Part shown: piece after piece, positions 17,133-24,989 of the stretch
Layout: every line of letters starts with the position of its first letter
Position numbering within the stretch: position 1 is the first letter of the stretch
Assembly: GCA_021775525.1 (NCBI GenBank)
Contig: JAJFHQ010000008.1
Span: 1 to 64,000, forward strand
Reading direction: 5' to 3'
Source of the DNA: Hyphomicrobiales bacterium
GTDB taxonomy: Bacteria > Pseudomonadota > Alphaproteobacteria > Rhizobiales > Methyloligellaceae
DNA: 64,000 nt
Translations under genes and position numbers: made by a program
Notes under the pieces: model-generated
Told to the model about the DNA's origin: nothing
What the model saw: the letters and a program-made list of their open reading frames with translations, nothing else
Database searches by the model: none

Positions 17133-17831
17133 TTGCCGACACTCATCGGACGTAACAATTCTGCGACTGCAAAGGGTTTCCGGGCCTTCGCCCTGGGCAT
17201 GCTGTGCGCCCTGTTGCTGTCCCCCAAAACCGTTACCGCCCAACAATCCGTTGGCTCCGGGCAGGACGCAGCGCCTCAGTCCACTGATGCTTCCCCGTCA
17301 GCACCATTCCATATCGGCAAGCCGTCGCTGCACAGGCCCGAGGGATCGGCAGCCCATATCGGTAAGCCTTCACGGAAGAAACAAGATGATCCCGTAATCC
17401 ATATCGGCAAGCCATCACGGCACAAGCCCGAGGGGTCCGCGGTCCATATCGGCAAACCGTCGCGACACGCGCCTGAGGGGTCCGCGGTCCATATCGGCAA
17501 GCCGTCGCGGCACGAACCTGAGGGGTCAGCGGCCAATATCGGCAAACCGTCGCGGCACAGCCCGGAGGGTTCGGTTGCACATATTGGCAAACCCTCCAGG
17601 CACTCCCCGCCCGGGTCAATTGCTCAAAAGCCCCTTGGCACGAAAACCACCCACAAGCCGGTTGGATCGAAGCTGACTCTGCACAAGCCCGCAGGATCAT
17701 CATTGACCCACAACCCGGCAGGCTCAAGGGCGAGCCCGCGCCCACCCGCCGGGGCGAATGTGAAGCTTCACAAGCCCGTGGGGTCCACCTTGATTCACAA
17801 GCCGGCGGGGTCGAGCGTGAAGGCCCCCTAG
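17133..17831 (+). CDS. Secreted tandem-repeat protein (15-residue HIGKPSRHxPEGSA units)
   Basis: A 232-residue protein starting at TTG 17133 (AGAGG about 9 nt upstream), with a signal peptide (hydrophobic FRAFALGMLCALLLS, cleavage near VTAQ). From residue 60 there are seven 15-residue units of the form HIGKPSRHxPEGSAx. After them come shorter irregular units (HKPVGSKLTL, HKPAGSSLT, HNPAGSRAS, LHKPVGSTLI, HKPAGSSVK). The whole mature chain is basic, Gly/Pro/Ser/Lys/His-rich and likely disordered. His-rich basic repeats could bind metal, wall polymers or DNA; none of this is shown. Repeat units differ mainly at one residue, so the repeat is held in protein sequence as well as DNA. Confidence 0.7.
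   Translation: MPTLIGRNNSATAKGFRAFALGMLCALLLSPKTVTAQQSVGSGQDAAPQSTDASPSAPFHIGKPSLHRPEGSAAHIGKPSRKKQDDPVIHIGKPSRHKPEGSAVHIGKPSRHAPEGSAVHIGKPSRHEPEGSAANIGKPSRHSPEGSVAHIGKPSRHSPPGSIAQKPLGTKTTHKPVGSKLTLHKPAGSSLTHNPAGSRASPRPPAGANVKLHKPVGSTLIHKPAGSSVKAP
17310..17624 (+). repeat. Seven in-frame 45-bp tandem repeats
   Basis: Units start at 17310, 17355, 17400, 17445, 17490, 17535 and 17580, each opening with CATATCGGCAAGCC or a close variant (AATATCGG at 17535, CATATTGG at 17580). The exact 45-bp period keeps the reading frame, as expected for slippage-driven repeat growth. Confidence 0.85.
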
Positions 17832-17895
17832 CCCGTGGGTTCACCCGGGCTTACACTCGCCTGGAATTTTTCTGGCCCGCCTGGAGACGCGTTGG

Positions 17896-18993
17896 ATGTT
17901 GAGTTGTGTTCGCCGAGCACTTTCATTGAGGCCCGTTTTCGTATCCGTTTCCGGCTCGCTAACGCTCCTCATTCTGATGCTGATGCTCATGGCCTCCAAC
18001 GCCGTGCAGGCCGCTGATCATTCATCAACAAGCGGGGGCAAGACATCTCGTCCCGAGTTGCGTACCAACCAGCATTTCATCGAGGAGCTTGGCCGAAAGC
18101 CGGAATTTGACGTGAACTCGCGGATGGACGTCTTCCGGTACATTTTTTCCAGCCTGCCGAACACTGTTCGCGTCTACCCGACCGAGAACTACTACTATTT
18201 CAAATTTTATCATCAGGGCATCAGGTATGCCGGCAATGTGCGCCTGGCAGCGGTGGACCGGGACGAGGGCATCTTGCACTTCGCCTACTTTGCCGATGCC
18301 AACGCCTCCAGCAGCGAGGGGTCAATGCACTACCTGAAATTAAATGCAAGGGAGGGTGTTCGGGTCGAGAAAACCGGGCCGCTTGAATATAGCGTGAGCT
18401 ATGACGGCAGGCGGGTCACGTTTCACTTGAACGATCTATCCGACATTGCGCCGCCAAAAGACCTGCTGCGGGCGAAGGAGATTTACCTCGGGCCGGTGTT
18501 CGATGAATCAGGTCTCCAGTTTTACCTGCTGTTCAACACCGAGCTTAAAATCTTCCATTACATCCTGATCGAAACCTCTGGTACGGGCGATCAGCTCATT
18601 GCATCCGAGGTGGCCGACCGCATCCTGATCGGCAAGCGGTCCGGATTTGCGTTTTACCAGGATCATCATATTGACCGGAAGGTTCTGATCGCCGTCCACG
18701 CGGCGAACGTGGTGGTCAACAATTACTTTGACGGGCCGTTCGACCAGCTTCCTGACAATTTCATCAAGGGGGACAGCCTAAAAGACGCCATCGTGGCTTC
18801 AGATCCAAAAATGGCGAGCAAGATCGACCGTTTCGGATACCTGGCCTCGGGCGAAGGCCGCTACCTGATCGGACCCTACATGCAATATTCCGACCCGGGC
18901 GATCTGGCTGGGATTGACGCTTGCGCCAGCGAACCCGGCAAGCCGCGCAATCACTATCCAAGCTGCTTCGCCATACAGGGTGGCGGAGACTAA
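17896..18993 (+). CDS. Secreted protein of unknown function
   Basis: A 365-residue protein with an N-terminal signal peptide (LTLLILMLMLMASNAVQA, cleavage near residue 39-40). The mature domain is rich in aromatic strands: ENYYYFKFYHQGIRYAGNVR (about residues 97-116), HFAYFADANA, IYLGPVFDESGLQFYLLF and KIFHYILIETSG. This suggests a beta-rich periplasmic fold. Two cysteines lie near the C-terminus (IDACASE, YPSCFAI). ATG at 17896 follows CTGGAG by about 10 nt. It is 64 bp from the repeat protein and may be cotranscribed. It converges on mocA. No family recognised. Confidence 0.7.
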   Translation: MLSCVRRALSLRPVFVSVSGSLTLLILMLMLMASNAVQAADHSSTSGGKTSRPELRTNQHFIEELGRKPEFDVNSRMDVFRYIFSSLPNTVRVYPTENYYYFKFYHQGIRYAGNVRLAAVDRDEGILHFAYFADANASSSEGSMHYLKLNAREGVRVEKTGPLEYSVSYDGRRVTFHLNDLSDIAPPKDLLRAKEIYLGPVFDESGLQFYLLFNTELKIFHYILIETSGTGDQLIASEVADRILIGKRSGFAFYQDHHIDRKVLIAVHAANVVVNNYFDGPFDQLPDNFIKGDSLKDAIVASDPKMASKIDRFGYLASGEGRYLIGPYMQYSDPGDLAGIDACASEPGKPRNHYPSCFAIQGGGD

Positions 18994-19010
18994 CACCCCA
19001 GGATCATCAC

Positions 19011-19634
19011 TCAGGATTGGCCGTCATCTCTCCAGGCAGCGAGGTCTCCCGGCTCGTCTATATCTCGCAGGACATCCCCACTTTCCAGCGGAACGCCTAG
19101 GGTTTCCGCTGCATGCTTACCGAGAAGGCGCTTGGCGCCGGCGTCGCCCGTGAGCGACGTCAACTGCTCGAAATAGTGTGCGGGCCAGATCACCGGATTT
19201 CCCTGCACACCCCCGCGCTCCGGGTAGATGATCTTGTTGCAAGCTTCCTGCTGGTAAGTCGCGAGTAACTGGTCGATGAGTTCTGTCGTGACGCCAGGCA
19301 TGTCGGCCAGCACGATCATGGCCCCAGATACGCCCTCCGGTAGGGCGCCAATTCCTCGTCGTAGAGATGAAGCCAACCCTTCGGCAAAATCCGGATTTTC
19401 GGTAAAATTCAGATCGAGACCGGCAAGCACGCCGCGCAGCCTCTCACCTTCAAACCCGGTAACCACTCTCACGCCTGCAAGTCGGCTCGCCAGCAAACGT
19501 TCCGCCACCCGGCGCACGAGTGGCGCGCCGCCGAGTTCCGCCAGCAGCTTGTTATCCTCACCAAACCGCCGCGATGCGCCAGCTGCCAGCAAAACGGCAT
19601 GGACTTTGTGAATGTCCGTATCAGTGGCAGCCAC
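19011..19634 (-). CDS. mocA: Molybdenum cofactor nucleotidyltransferase (MocA/MobA-like)
   Basis: A 207-residue NTP-transferase. The nucleotide-binding loop LLAAGASRRFGEDNKLLAEL is near the N-terminus (about residues 15-34) and the metal-binding Asp is in VLADMPGVT (about 108-116), with GGVQGNPVIWP in the C-terminal half. MocA transfers CMP to Mo-molybdopterin to make the MCD form of the cofactor used by CO-dehydrogenase/xanthine-dehydrogenase-type enzymes. It is the last gene of the coxG-xdhC-xdhC-mocA run (3-nt gap after xdhC), divergent from coxSML. Confidence 0.87.
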   Translation of the reverse strand: MAATDTDIHKVHAVLLAAGASRRFGEDNKLLAELGGAPLVRRVAERLLASRLAGVRVVTGFEGERLRGVLAGLDLNFTENPDFAEGLASSLRRGIGALPEGVSGAMIVLADMPGVTTELIDQLLATYQQEACNKIIYPERGGVQGNPVIWPAHYFEQLTSLTGDAGAKRLLGKHAAETLGVPLESGDVLRDIDEPGDLAAWRDDGQS

Positions 19635-19637
19635 ACC

Positions 19638-20327
19638 CTAATCTCCGTTTTGAATCCGCAGTGTTTTCACGAGCTCGGCAATGATGGAGAGTGCAATTTC
19701 CGCCGGGCTCACCGATCCGATGTCCAGACCCACCGGCCCATGGATGCGGCTGAAGCCGTCAGGGTCACACCCCTTCTTCTTGAGCCGCTCCAGTCGTTTT
19801 GCATGTGAGCGGTTGCTGCCGAGGGCACCGATATAGAAACTCTCGCTCTTGAGCGCAGCTTCCAGCGCCTCATCGTCAATGTCCGGCACATGGGCCAGGC
19901 AGACGACGCCGCAACGCCGGTCGAGACCAAGATTTCCCAATGCCTCGCCCGGCCACTTAGTGATAATCTCGACATCGCCAAAACGCTCCTTTGTGGCGAA
20001 GGCCGTGCGCGGATCAATCACAAACGGCTCCACACCAACTTCACGGGCCAGCCGCACGAGCACCTGCCCGATATGCGTCGCACCGATGATCATCAGCCTT
20101 GGCGCGGGCAGGAATGCCTGCAGGAACACCTCGCCACCTGGCGTCTCAACGATTTTACTGCGCCCGGTGCGAAAACATTCCGCTAGCTCACTTGCCTGTG
20201 GGTGATCCTTTGGCATGTGGTCCTCTGACACGAGGTCATCGGCACCACCTGCAAGCGGTGATATCCGCACGAACGAGCGTCGTTTCTTCTGCGCGTCCAG
20301 CAGGGCCTTGAGTGTGTCCTTTTGCAT
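19638..20327 (-). CDS. XdhC/CoxI-family Mo-hydroxylase maturation protein, Rossmann domain
   Basis: A 229-residue protein carrying the C-terminal XdhC Rossmann domain: RLMIIGATHIGQVLVRLA (about residues 76-93), FVIDPRTAFATKERF, VVCLAHVPDIDDEAL, and FYIGALGSNRSHAKRLERL. XdhC proteins bind and sulfurate or hand over the molybdenum cofactor. The N-terminal CoxI domain is encoded by the separate upstream gene at 20334-20645, so a protein that is often one chain is split here. ATG start, 6 nt after the upstream stop. Confidence 0.85.
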   Translation of the reverse strand: MQKDTLKALLDAQKKRRSFVRISPLAGGADDLVSEDHMPKDHPQASELAECFRTGRSKIVETPGGEVFLQAFLPAPRLMIIGATHIGQVLVRLAREVGVEPFVIDPRTAFATKERFGDVEIITKWPGEALGNLGLDRRCGVVCLAHVPDIDDEALEAALKSESFYIGALGSNRSHAKRLERLKKKGCDPDGFSRIHGPVGLDIGSVSPAEIALSIIAELVKTLRIQNGD

Positions 20328-20333
20328 TCAGGG

Positions 20334-20645
20334 CTATCCCAGCTTCTCGACGAACACGCGGATGCGCCCGCCACAGGCCAGGCCAACACCCCACGCCGTC
20401 TCGTTGGCAACGCCGAATTCCAGCAGTTCCGACTTGCCGCTGGCCATGACGTCTTCAGAACGCGCCATCACCTCCGCCTCGACGCAACCGCCTGACACCG
20501 AGCCGGCAAAATTGCCTGACCCGTCGATGATCAGATGCCCGCCAACAGGAACCGGGGCTGATCCCCAGGTCTCCACAACCGTTGCCAAGGCAACATCGCG
20601 GCCCTCTTCCAGCCAGGTTTGCGCCGTATGCAATGTGGTGTTCAC
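20334..20645 (-). CDS. XdhC/CoxI-family protein, N-terminal domain only
   Basis: A 103-residue protein equal to the XdhC_CoxI N-terminal domain, with VALATVVETWGSAPVPVGG, GSVSGGCVEAEV (about residues 47-58) and a late Cys in GVGLACGGRIRVFVE. The conserved Cys residues are the expected cofactor contacts. It overlaps coxG by 4 bp (ATGA-type junction) and is followed by the Rossmann half, which shows translational coupling. Together the two chains would do the job of a full XdhC. Confidence 0.85.
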   Translation of the reverse strand: MNTTLHTAQTWLEEGRDVALATVVETWGSAPVPVGGHLIIDGSGNFAGSVSGGCVEAEVMARSEDVMASGKSELLEFGVANETAWGVGLACGGRIRVFVEKLG

Positions 20646-21112
20646 GTGTCTTCCTCGTCATCACCGGGAACATCTCCACCGACGATTTTCTGAAAATTTT
20701 CGAAGAACTCGGCAGCGAGTTTTTTCGCCGCGCCGTCTATGAGCCGCCCGCCAAGCTGGGCCAGCTTGCCACCCACCGTCGCGCTTACGTCATAGCTCAA
20801 AAGAGTAGCGTCACCATCGGCCTTCAGTTGAACGCTGGCTTCACCGCGTGCGAACCCGGCAGCCCCGCCCTTGCCTTGGCCTGCCAACGTATAGCTTTCA
20901 GGTGGATTGAGGTCAGACAATGTGACTTCGCCGCGAAACCGCGCGCGAACCGGGCCGACCTTGGCGCGAACGAGCGCGTTGAACTGGGTATCAGAAACCT
21001 TCTCCAACTCCTCGCAACCGGGGATTGACCGGTGCAATGTCTCCGCATCATTCAGCGCGGCAAACACCTCGTCCCTGGTCGCTTCAATTCGTATTTCGTC
21101 GCTGAGTTTCAT
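20642..21112 (-). CDS. coxG: CoxG-like SRPBCC (START-fold) protein
   Basis: A 156-residue protein of the carbon-monoxide-dehydrogenase subunit G family: IRIEATRDEVFAALND at the N-terminus, LHRSIPGCEEL, FRGEVTLSDLNPPESYTL, and GKLAQLGGRLIDGAAKKLAA near the end. CoxG-type proteins help mature or recruit Cox-type Mo-hydroxylases to the membrane. It is the first gene of the leftward accessory run and lies divergent from coxS across a 157-bp control region. Confidence 0.87.
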   Translation of the reverse strand: MKLSDEIRIEATRDEVFAALNDAETLHRSIPGCEELEKVSDTQFNALVRAKVGPVRARFRGEVTLSDLNPPESYTLAGQGKGGAAGFARGEASVQLKADGDATLLSYDVSATVGGKLAQLGGRLIDGAAKKLAAEFFENFQKIVGGDVPGDDEEDT

Positions 21113-21269
21113 TTGCTGGTCCTTTGCGGCCCGTCCTTATACGTCCATTCTCCGCATGCGGTGAATAACAGAGTTAAATCCAGCAGTTGTTCTCAATTTT
21201 CCCAATCTGATATATTGTGTGGCTCACACTTTCGCGCCTGCCTTCCTCACATTGGAGTTCGTCAGTTCG

Positions 21270-21737
21270 ATGCCCGTTATATCCCTGACCGTGAACGGTA
21301 ATCCAGTTACCGCCGACGTTGAGCCACGCTGGCTTCTCTCACGCCTGCTGCGTGACCATCTGGGCCTCACCGGAACACATGTGGGTTGCGACACCAGCCA
21401 GTGCGGTGCCTGCGTGATTCATGTGGACGGAAAACCCGTAAAGAGTTGCGCCATGCTTGCCGCCCAGGCGGACGGGGCACAGATCACAACAATTGAGGGG
21501 CTGGCGCAAAAAGGCAAGCTCCATCCCATGCAGGAAGCTTTCCGCGACAATCACGCCCTTCAATGCGGCTTTTGCACACCCGGCATGGTGATGATGTCCG
21601 TTGCGCTTGCAACCGAGCAGCCGGACCTCGACGAACCCGCTGTGCGGAAGGGGCTCGAGGGTAATCTGTGCCGTTGCACCGGATACCAGAATATCATCAA
21701 TGCCGTCATGGTCGGCGCCAAAGCGATGCGGGGTTAG
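21270..21737 (+). CDS. coxS: Mo-hydroxylase small subunit, two [2Fe-2S] clusters (CoxS-type)
   Basis: A 155-residue iron-sulfur subunit. The plant-type [2Fe-2S] site is [16 protein letters not shown] (C-x4-C-x2-C, with the fourth Cys in VKSCAML). The second, helical cluster is [10 protein letters not shown] with [13 protein letters not shown]. It passes electrons from the molybdenum centre to the FAD subunit. The start at 21270 is chosen because the protein then begins at the beta-grasp domain; the reading from 21219 adds 17 unlikely residues. It is followed by coxM after 4 nt. Confidence 0.92.
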   Translation: MPVISLTVNGNPVTADVEPRWLLSRLLRDHLGLTGTHVGCDTSQCGACVIHVDGKPVKSCAMLAAQADGAQITTIEGLAQKGKLHPMQEAFRDNHALQCGFCTPGMVMMSVALATEQPDLDEPAVRKGLEGNLCRCTGYQNIINAVMVGAKAMRG

Positions 21738-21741
21738 AGCC

Positions 21742-22536
21742 ATGTACGAATTTGAATATCACCAGCCAAAATCTCTAGAAGAGGCCACCAAGCTGTTTGC
21801 GGATGCCGATGATCCACAATTCATGGCCGGCGGGCAGACCATCATCCCCGTCATGAAGCAACGCCTGGCAATGCCATCGGACATAATTGATCTCGGCAAG
21901 ATTTCAGACCTGCAAGGCATCTCGGTTGATGGAGGTGCACTGACGATCGGCGCCATGACGCACCACAACGAAGTCGCCGGTTCGGACGAAGTGCGCAAGG
22001 CCATTCCGGCACTGGCCGAACTTGCCAGCCATATCGGAGACCCGGCCGTACGCAACCGCGGCACCATCGGCGGCTCCATCGCCAACAATGACCCAGCCGC
22101 GGATTACCCGGCGGCACTCGTCGCGCTTGGCGCAACGGTTCAGACGACCTCGCGGGAAATCGCAGCGGAAGACTTTTTTACCGCCATGTTTGAAACCGCA
22201 CTTGATGAAGGTGAGATGATCGTCAACGTCACTTTCCCGGCGCCCGAAAAGGCGGCCTACGAGAAATTTCCCAACCCTGCGTCTCGCTATGCCACCACAG
22301 GTGTGTTCGTTGCCAAGACCGGGGAAAGTGTGCGCGTGGCAGTGACCGGAGCTGGCGCTTGCGTGTTCCGGCAAATCGATTTTGAGAAAGCGCTTTTGGG
22401 TGACTTCTCGCCCTCGGCCTTGGATGGGCTCACCGTTTCGACGGACGGTCTGAATTCTGACTTGCATGCGTCGGCCGAGTACCGTGCAAATCTCATCAGT
22501 GTGCTTGCAAAGCGCGCAGTGAAACACGCCGGCTGA
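21742..22536 (+). CDS. coxM: Mo-hydroxylase FAD-binding medium subunit (CoxM-type)
   Basis: A 264-residue FAD subunit. Flavin-binding marks are AGGQTIIPVMKQRLA (about residues 33-47), the TIGAMTHHNEV loop, and RNRGTIGGSIANNDPAADYPAAL (the second FAD motif, about 101-123). The ATG at 21742 is just downstream of the coxS stop. It takes electrons from CoxS and passes them on, for example to quinone. Order S-M-L is that of many form II operons. Confidence 0.92.
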   Translation: MYEFEYHQPKSLEEATKLFADADDPQFMAGGQTIIPVMKQRLAMPSDIIDLGKISDLQGISVDGGALTIGAMTHHNEVAGSDEVRKAIPALAELASHIGDPAVRNRGTIGGSIANNDPAADYPAALVALGATVQTTSREIAAEDFFTAMFETALDEGEMIVNVTFPAPEKAAYEKFPNPASRYATTGVFVAKTGESVRVAVTGAGACVFRQIDFEKALLGDFSPSALDGLTVSTDGLNSDLHASAEYRANLISVLAKRAVKHAG

Positions 22537-22551
22537 GCGAGGGACAGGACA

Positions 22552-24894
22552 ATGGAAAAATATGGAATTGGCCAACCCGTTCGCCGCAAGGAAGACGTGC
22601 GCTTTCTCACCGGGACCGGCACTTATATCGACGACATCAAGCCGGATAATCTGATCCACGCCGTGGTTCTGCGTTCTCCCCACGCGCACGCGAAAATTCT
22701 TGACCTTGATACAAGCGAAGCTGAAACCATGCCCGGCGTGCTTTGCATCGTCACCGGCAAAGACTGGGTTGCGGAAGATTTCCAGCCCATGCCCACCAAG
22801 TCTGCCGTGAACAAGAAAATTGACGGCACGCCGCTCAACCAGCCTCCGCGGCACGCCATTGCCATCGACAGGGTGCGTTATGTGGGTGAGCCGGTTGCGC
22901 TCATCGTTGCGGAAACGCTCGTCCAGGCGCAGGACGCAGCCGAAGTGGTCGAGGTGGACTATGAAGAACTCGAAGCAGTCACCGACCAGATCAAGGCCCT
23001 GGAGCCGGGCGCACCGCAAATCTGGGATGATATCGAGGGCAATTTCTGTATCGACTTTGAACTCGGCGACAAGGAAGGCACCGGGAAAGCCTTCGAAACG
23101 GCTGACCATGTGGTCAAGCTGAAGTTGCGTAACCAGTGCGTGACGGCGGCTCCCATCGAGACGCGTGGCGCCATCGCCAGCTATGACAAGGATACGGGGA
23201 AATACTTCCTTCAGAACGCCACGCAGAATGTGCACGCCAACCGTGACACCTTCGCCAGTGTGTTGAAGATCCCGAGCGAGGACCTGCACCATATGGCCCC
23301 CGATGTGGGCGGCGGCTTCGGCGCCAAAAATTCCGGTTACCCCGAACCCTCCCTATTGCTCTACGCGGCGAAAAAAACCGACCGCCCGATCAAGTGGATC
23401 GGCGACCGCAATGAGAGCTTTGCCGCCGACACCCATGGCCGTGACCAGGCCACGACGGTGGAAATGGCGCTCGACAAAGATGGAATGTTCCTTGGCCTGC
23501 GCACCCGCACGGTGGGTAATATCGGCGCCTATTGCTGGACCGTTGGTCCTTTCACGCCCACCGGTGGATCGGCACGCACGCAAGGTGGCCCATATTATAT
23601 CCCGGCCATGCACTACACCGGCATTGCCGCTTTCACCAACACCATGCCGCTTGACCCGTATCGCGGAGCGGGACGGCCTGAAGGCTCGTTCCAGATCGAG
23701 CGTATCGTCGAGCTGGCCGCACGTGAATTGGGGATGGACCCGGTTGAGCTGCGGCGCAAGAACCTGATGCCCGCAGACAGCCTGCCGCGCAAAACACCGA
23801 TGGGCCTTGATGTGGACACGGGCAATTTCCCCGAGGTGTTCGAGCGCACACTCAAAATGAGCGACCGGGCCGGCTTTGCGAAACGGTTTGAGGAAAGCGC
23901 CAGGAAGGGATTGCGGCGCGGCTTCGCCATCGCGCCCTACCTTGAGTGCACCGGCGGCGGCCCGAAGGAATTCGCCGGAGTGAAATTTGGCAAGGATGGT
24001 TCGGCGACGCTTCGGGTCGGTTCGATGTCCACAGGCATGGGGCAGGAAACATCCATGCCGCAAATCCTCAGCGATACGCTGGGCATCGACTTCGAGAAAA
24101 TCACCTACGTGCAGGGCGACACCGACGCGACGCCTATCGGTGGCGGCCATGGCGGCTCGCGTAATATGGAAGTGGGCGGGAGCGCGGTCCTGCAATGCGC
24201 CAGGGAGGTGCTCGTCAAGGCCAAGCAGCTGGCAGCCCATCTGCTCAACTCAAACGCGGATGACATGGAACTCAAAGAGAGCGTCTTCACGGATGTGAAG
24301 ACCGACCAGAACGTCTCCATGGCTGACGTGGTGGCCGCCTCTTTTGACCAGAGCCGCCTTCCCGACGGCATGGAGGCTGGCGCGCTGGATACCGACACAA
24401 TTTTTGAGCGCGAAATCATCTCCTGCCCCAATGGCTGTCACTCCGCCGAGGTCGAAGTCGACCCGGAAACCGGAACCGTGCAGGTGGAGCACATGTGGAT
24501 CGTCGACGACTTCGGCACCATCATCAATCCCATGCTAGCTGATGGCCAGGTGATGGGCGGCGTCGCCCAGGGTCTGGGCCAGGCGCTGATGGAAGAGATC
24601 GTCTACGACGAAGACAGCGGCCAGTTGGTGACCGGCTCGCTGATGGATTACGCCCTGCCACGTGCTGATTCCATGCCGAAGATGGAAATGGCTTTTTACG
24701 AGGACGCGCCGACCGCCAAGAATCCCCTCGGCGTGAAAGGGTCAGGTGAGGCTGGATGCTGTGGTGCCCCCCCGGCCATCGTCAACGCGGTGCTGGATGC
24801 ACTCAAGGAGGATGGCGTCACCCATATCGAGATGCCGCTTACTCCTGAGAAAGTCTGGCGCGCGATTCAGGACGCGAAGCAGCAGGGCGCTTAG
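22552..24894 (+). CDS. coxL: Mo-hydroxylase large subunit, form II CoxL-type
   Basis: A 780-residue molybdopterin-binding subunit of the xanthine oxidase family. Cofactor-contact regions include APDVGGGFGAKNSGYPE, the active-site loop DPYRGAGRPEG, GSMSTGMGQETSMPQIL and the late VKGSGEAGCCGAPPAI with the catalytic-region Glu. The loop is PYRGAGR, the form II type (AYRGAGR), not the AYxCSFR loop with Cys found in true aerobic CO dehydrogenases. CO oxidation is therefore uncertain and another hydroxylation substrate is likely. The stop codon is embedded in a dispersed palindrome copy. Confidence 0.9.
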   Translation: MEKYGIGQPVRRKEDVRFLTGTGTYIDDIKPDNLIHAVVLRSPHAHAKILDLDTSEAETMPGVLCIVTGKDWVAEDFQPMPTKSAVNKKIDGTPLNQPPRHAIAIDRVRYVGEPVALIVAETLVQAQDAAEVVEVDYEELEAVTDQIKALEPGAPQIWDDIEGNFCIDFELGDKEGTGKAFETADHVVKLKLRNQCVTAAPIETRGAIASYDKDTGKYFLQNATQNVHANRDTFASVLKIPSEDLHHMAPDVGGGFGAKNSGYPEPSLLLYAAKKTDRPIKWIGDRNESFAADTHGRDQATTVEMALDKDGMFLGLRTRTVGNIGAYCWTVGPFTPTGGSARTQGGPYYIPAMHYTGIAAFTNTMPLDPYRGAGRPEGSFQIERIVELAARELGMDPVELRRKNLMPADSLPRKTPMGLDVDTGNFPEVFERTLKMSDRAGFAKRFEESARKGLRRGFAIAPYLECTGGGPKEFAGVKFGKDGSATLRVGSMSTGMGQETSMPQILSDTLGIDFEKITYVQGDTDATPIGGGHGGSRNMEVGGSAVLQCAREVLVKAKQLAAHLLNSNADDMELKESVFTDVKTDQNVSMADVVAASFDQSRLPDGMEAGALDTDTIFEREIISCPNGCHSAEVEVDPETGTVQVEHMWIVDDFGTIINPMLADGQVMGGVAQGLGQALMEEIVYDEDSGQLVTGSLMDYALPRADSMPKMEMAFYEDAPTAKNPLGVKGSGEAGCCGAPPAIVNAVLDALKEDGVTHIEMPLTPEKVWRAIQDAKQQGA

Positions 24895-24910
24895 TGCCGG
24901 AAACGGACAT
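24887..24910. repeat. Partial dispersed palindrome spanning the coxL stop codon
   Basis: GCGCTTAGTGCCGG followed by ACGGACAT matches the right part of the repeat family. It supplies the last codons and the TAG of coxL. Confidence 0.5.
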
Positions 24911-24989
24911 CGCCAGCGACGATAGCTGAACAGGCGGTAATTGAGAAATCTAAGTGGACGGATGGCCACGTCTGAACGAAGATAGTGCC

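Noticed and set aside
17310-17624. Regular repeats resembling a CRISPR array
   Set aside because: Units are directly adjacent with no unique spacers, keep a 45-bp in-frame period and encode a secreted repeat protein; no cas genes.
17233-17844. Repetitive minus-strand frames opposite the repeat protein
   Set aside because: Mirror of the 45-bp repeats; the plus-strand protein has a signal peptide and ribosome site.
21904-23292. Long open frame (462 codons) on the minus strand across coxM/coxL
   Set aside because: It is antisense to two clear Mo-hydroxylase genes; composition is rich in His, Arg and Gly and matches no family. High-GC shadow frame.
22552-24894. True aerobic CO dehydrogenase (form I)
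   Set aside because: Active-site loop is PYRGAGR, without the Cys of the AYxCSFR loop.
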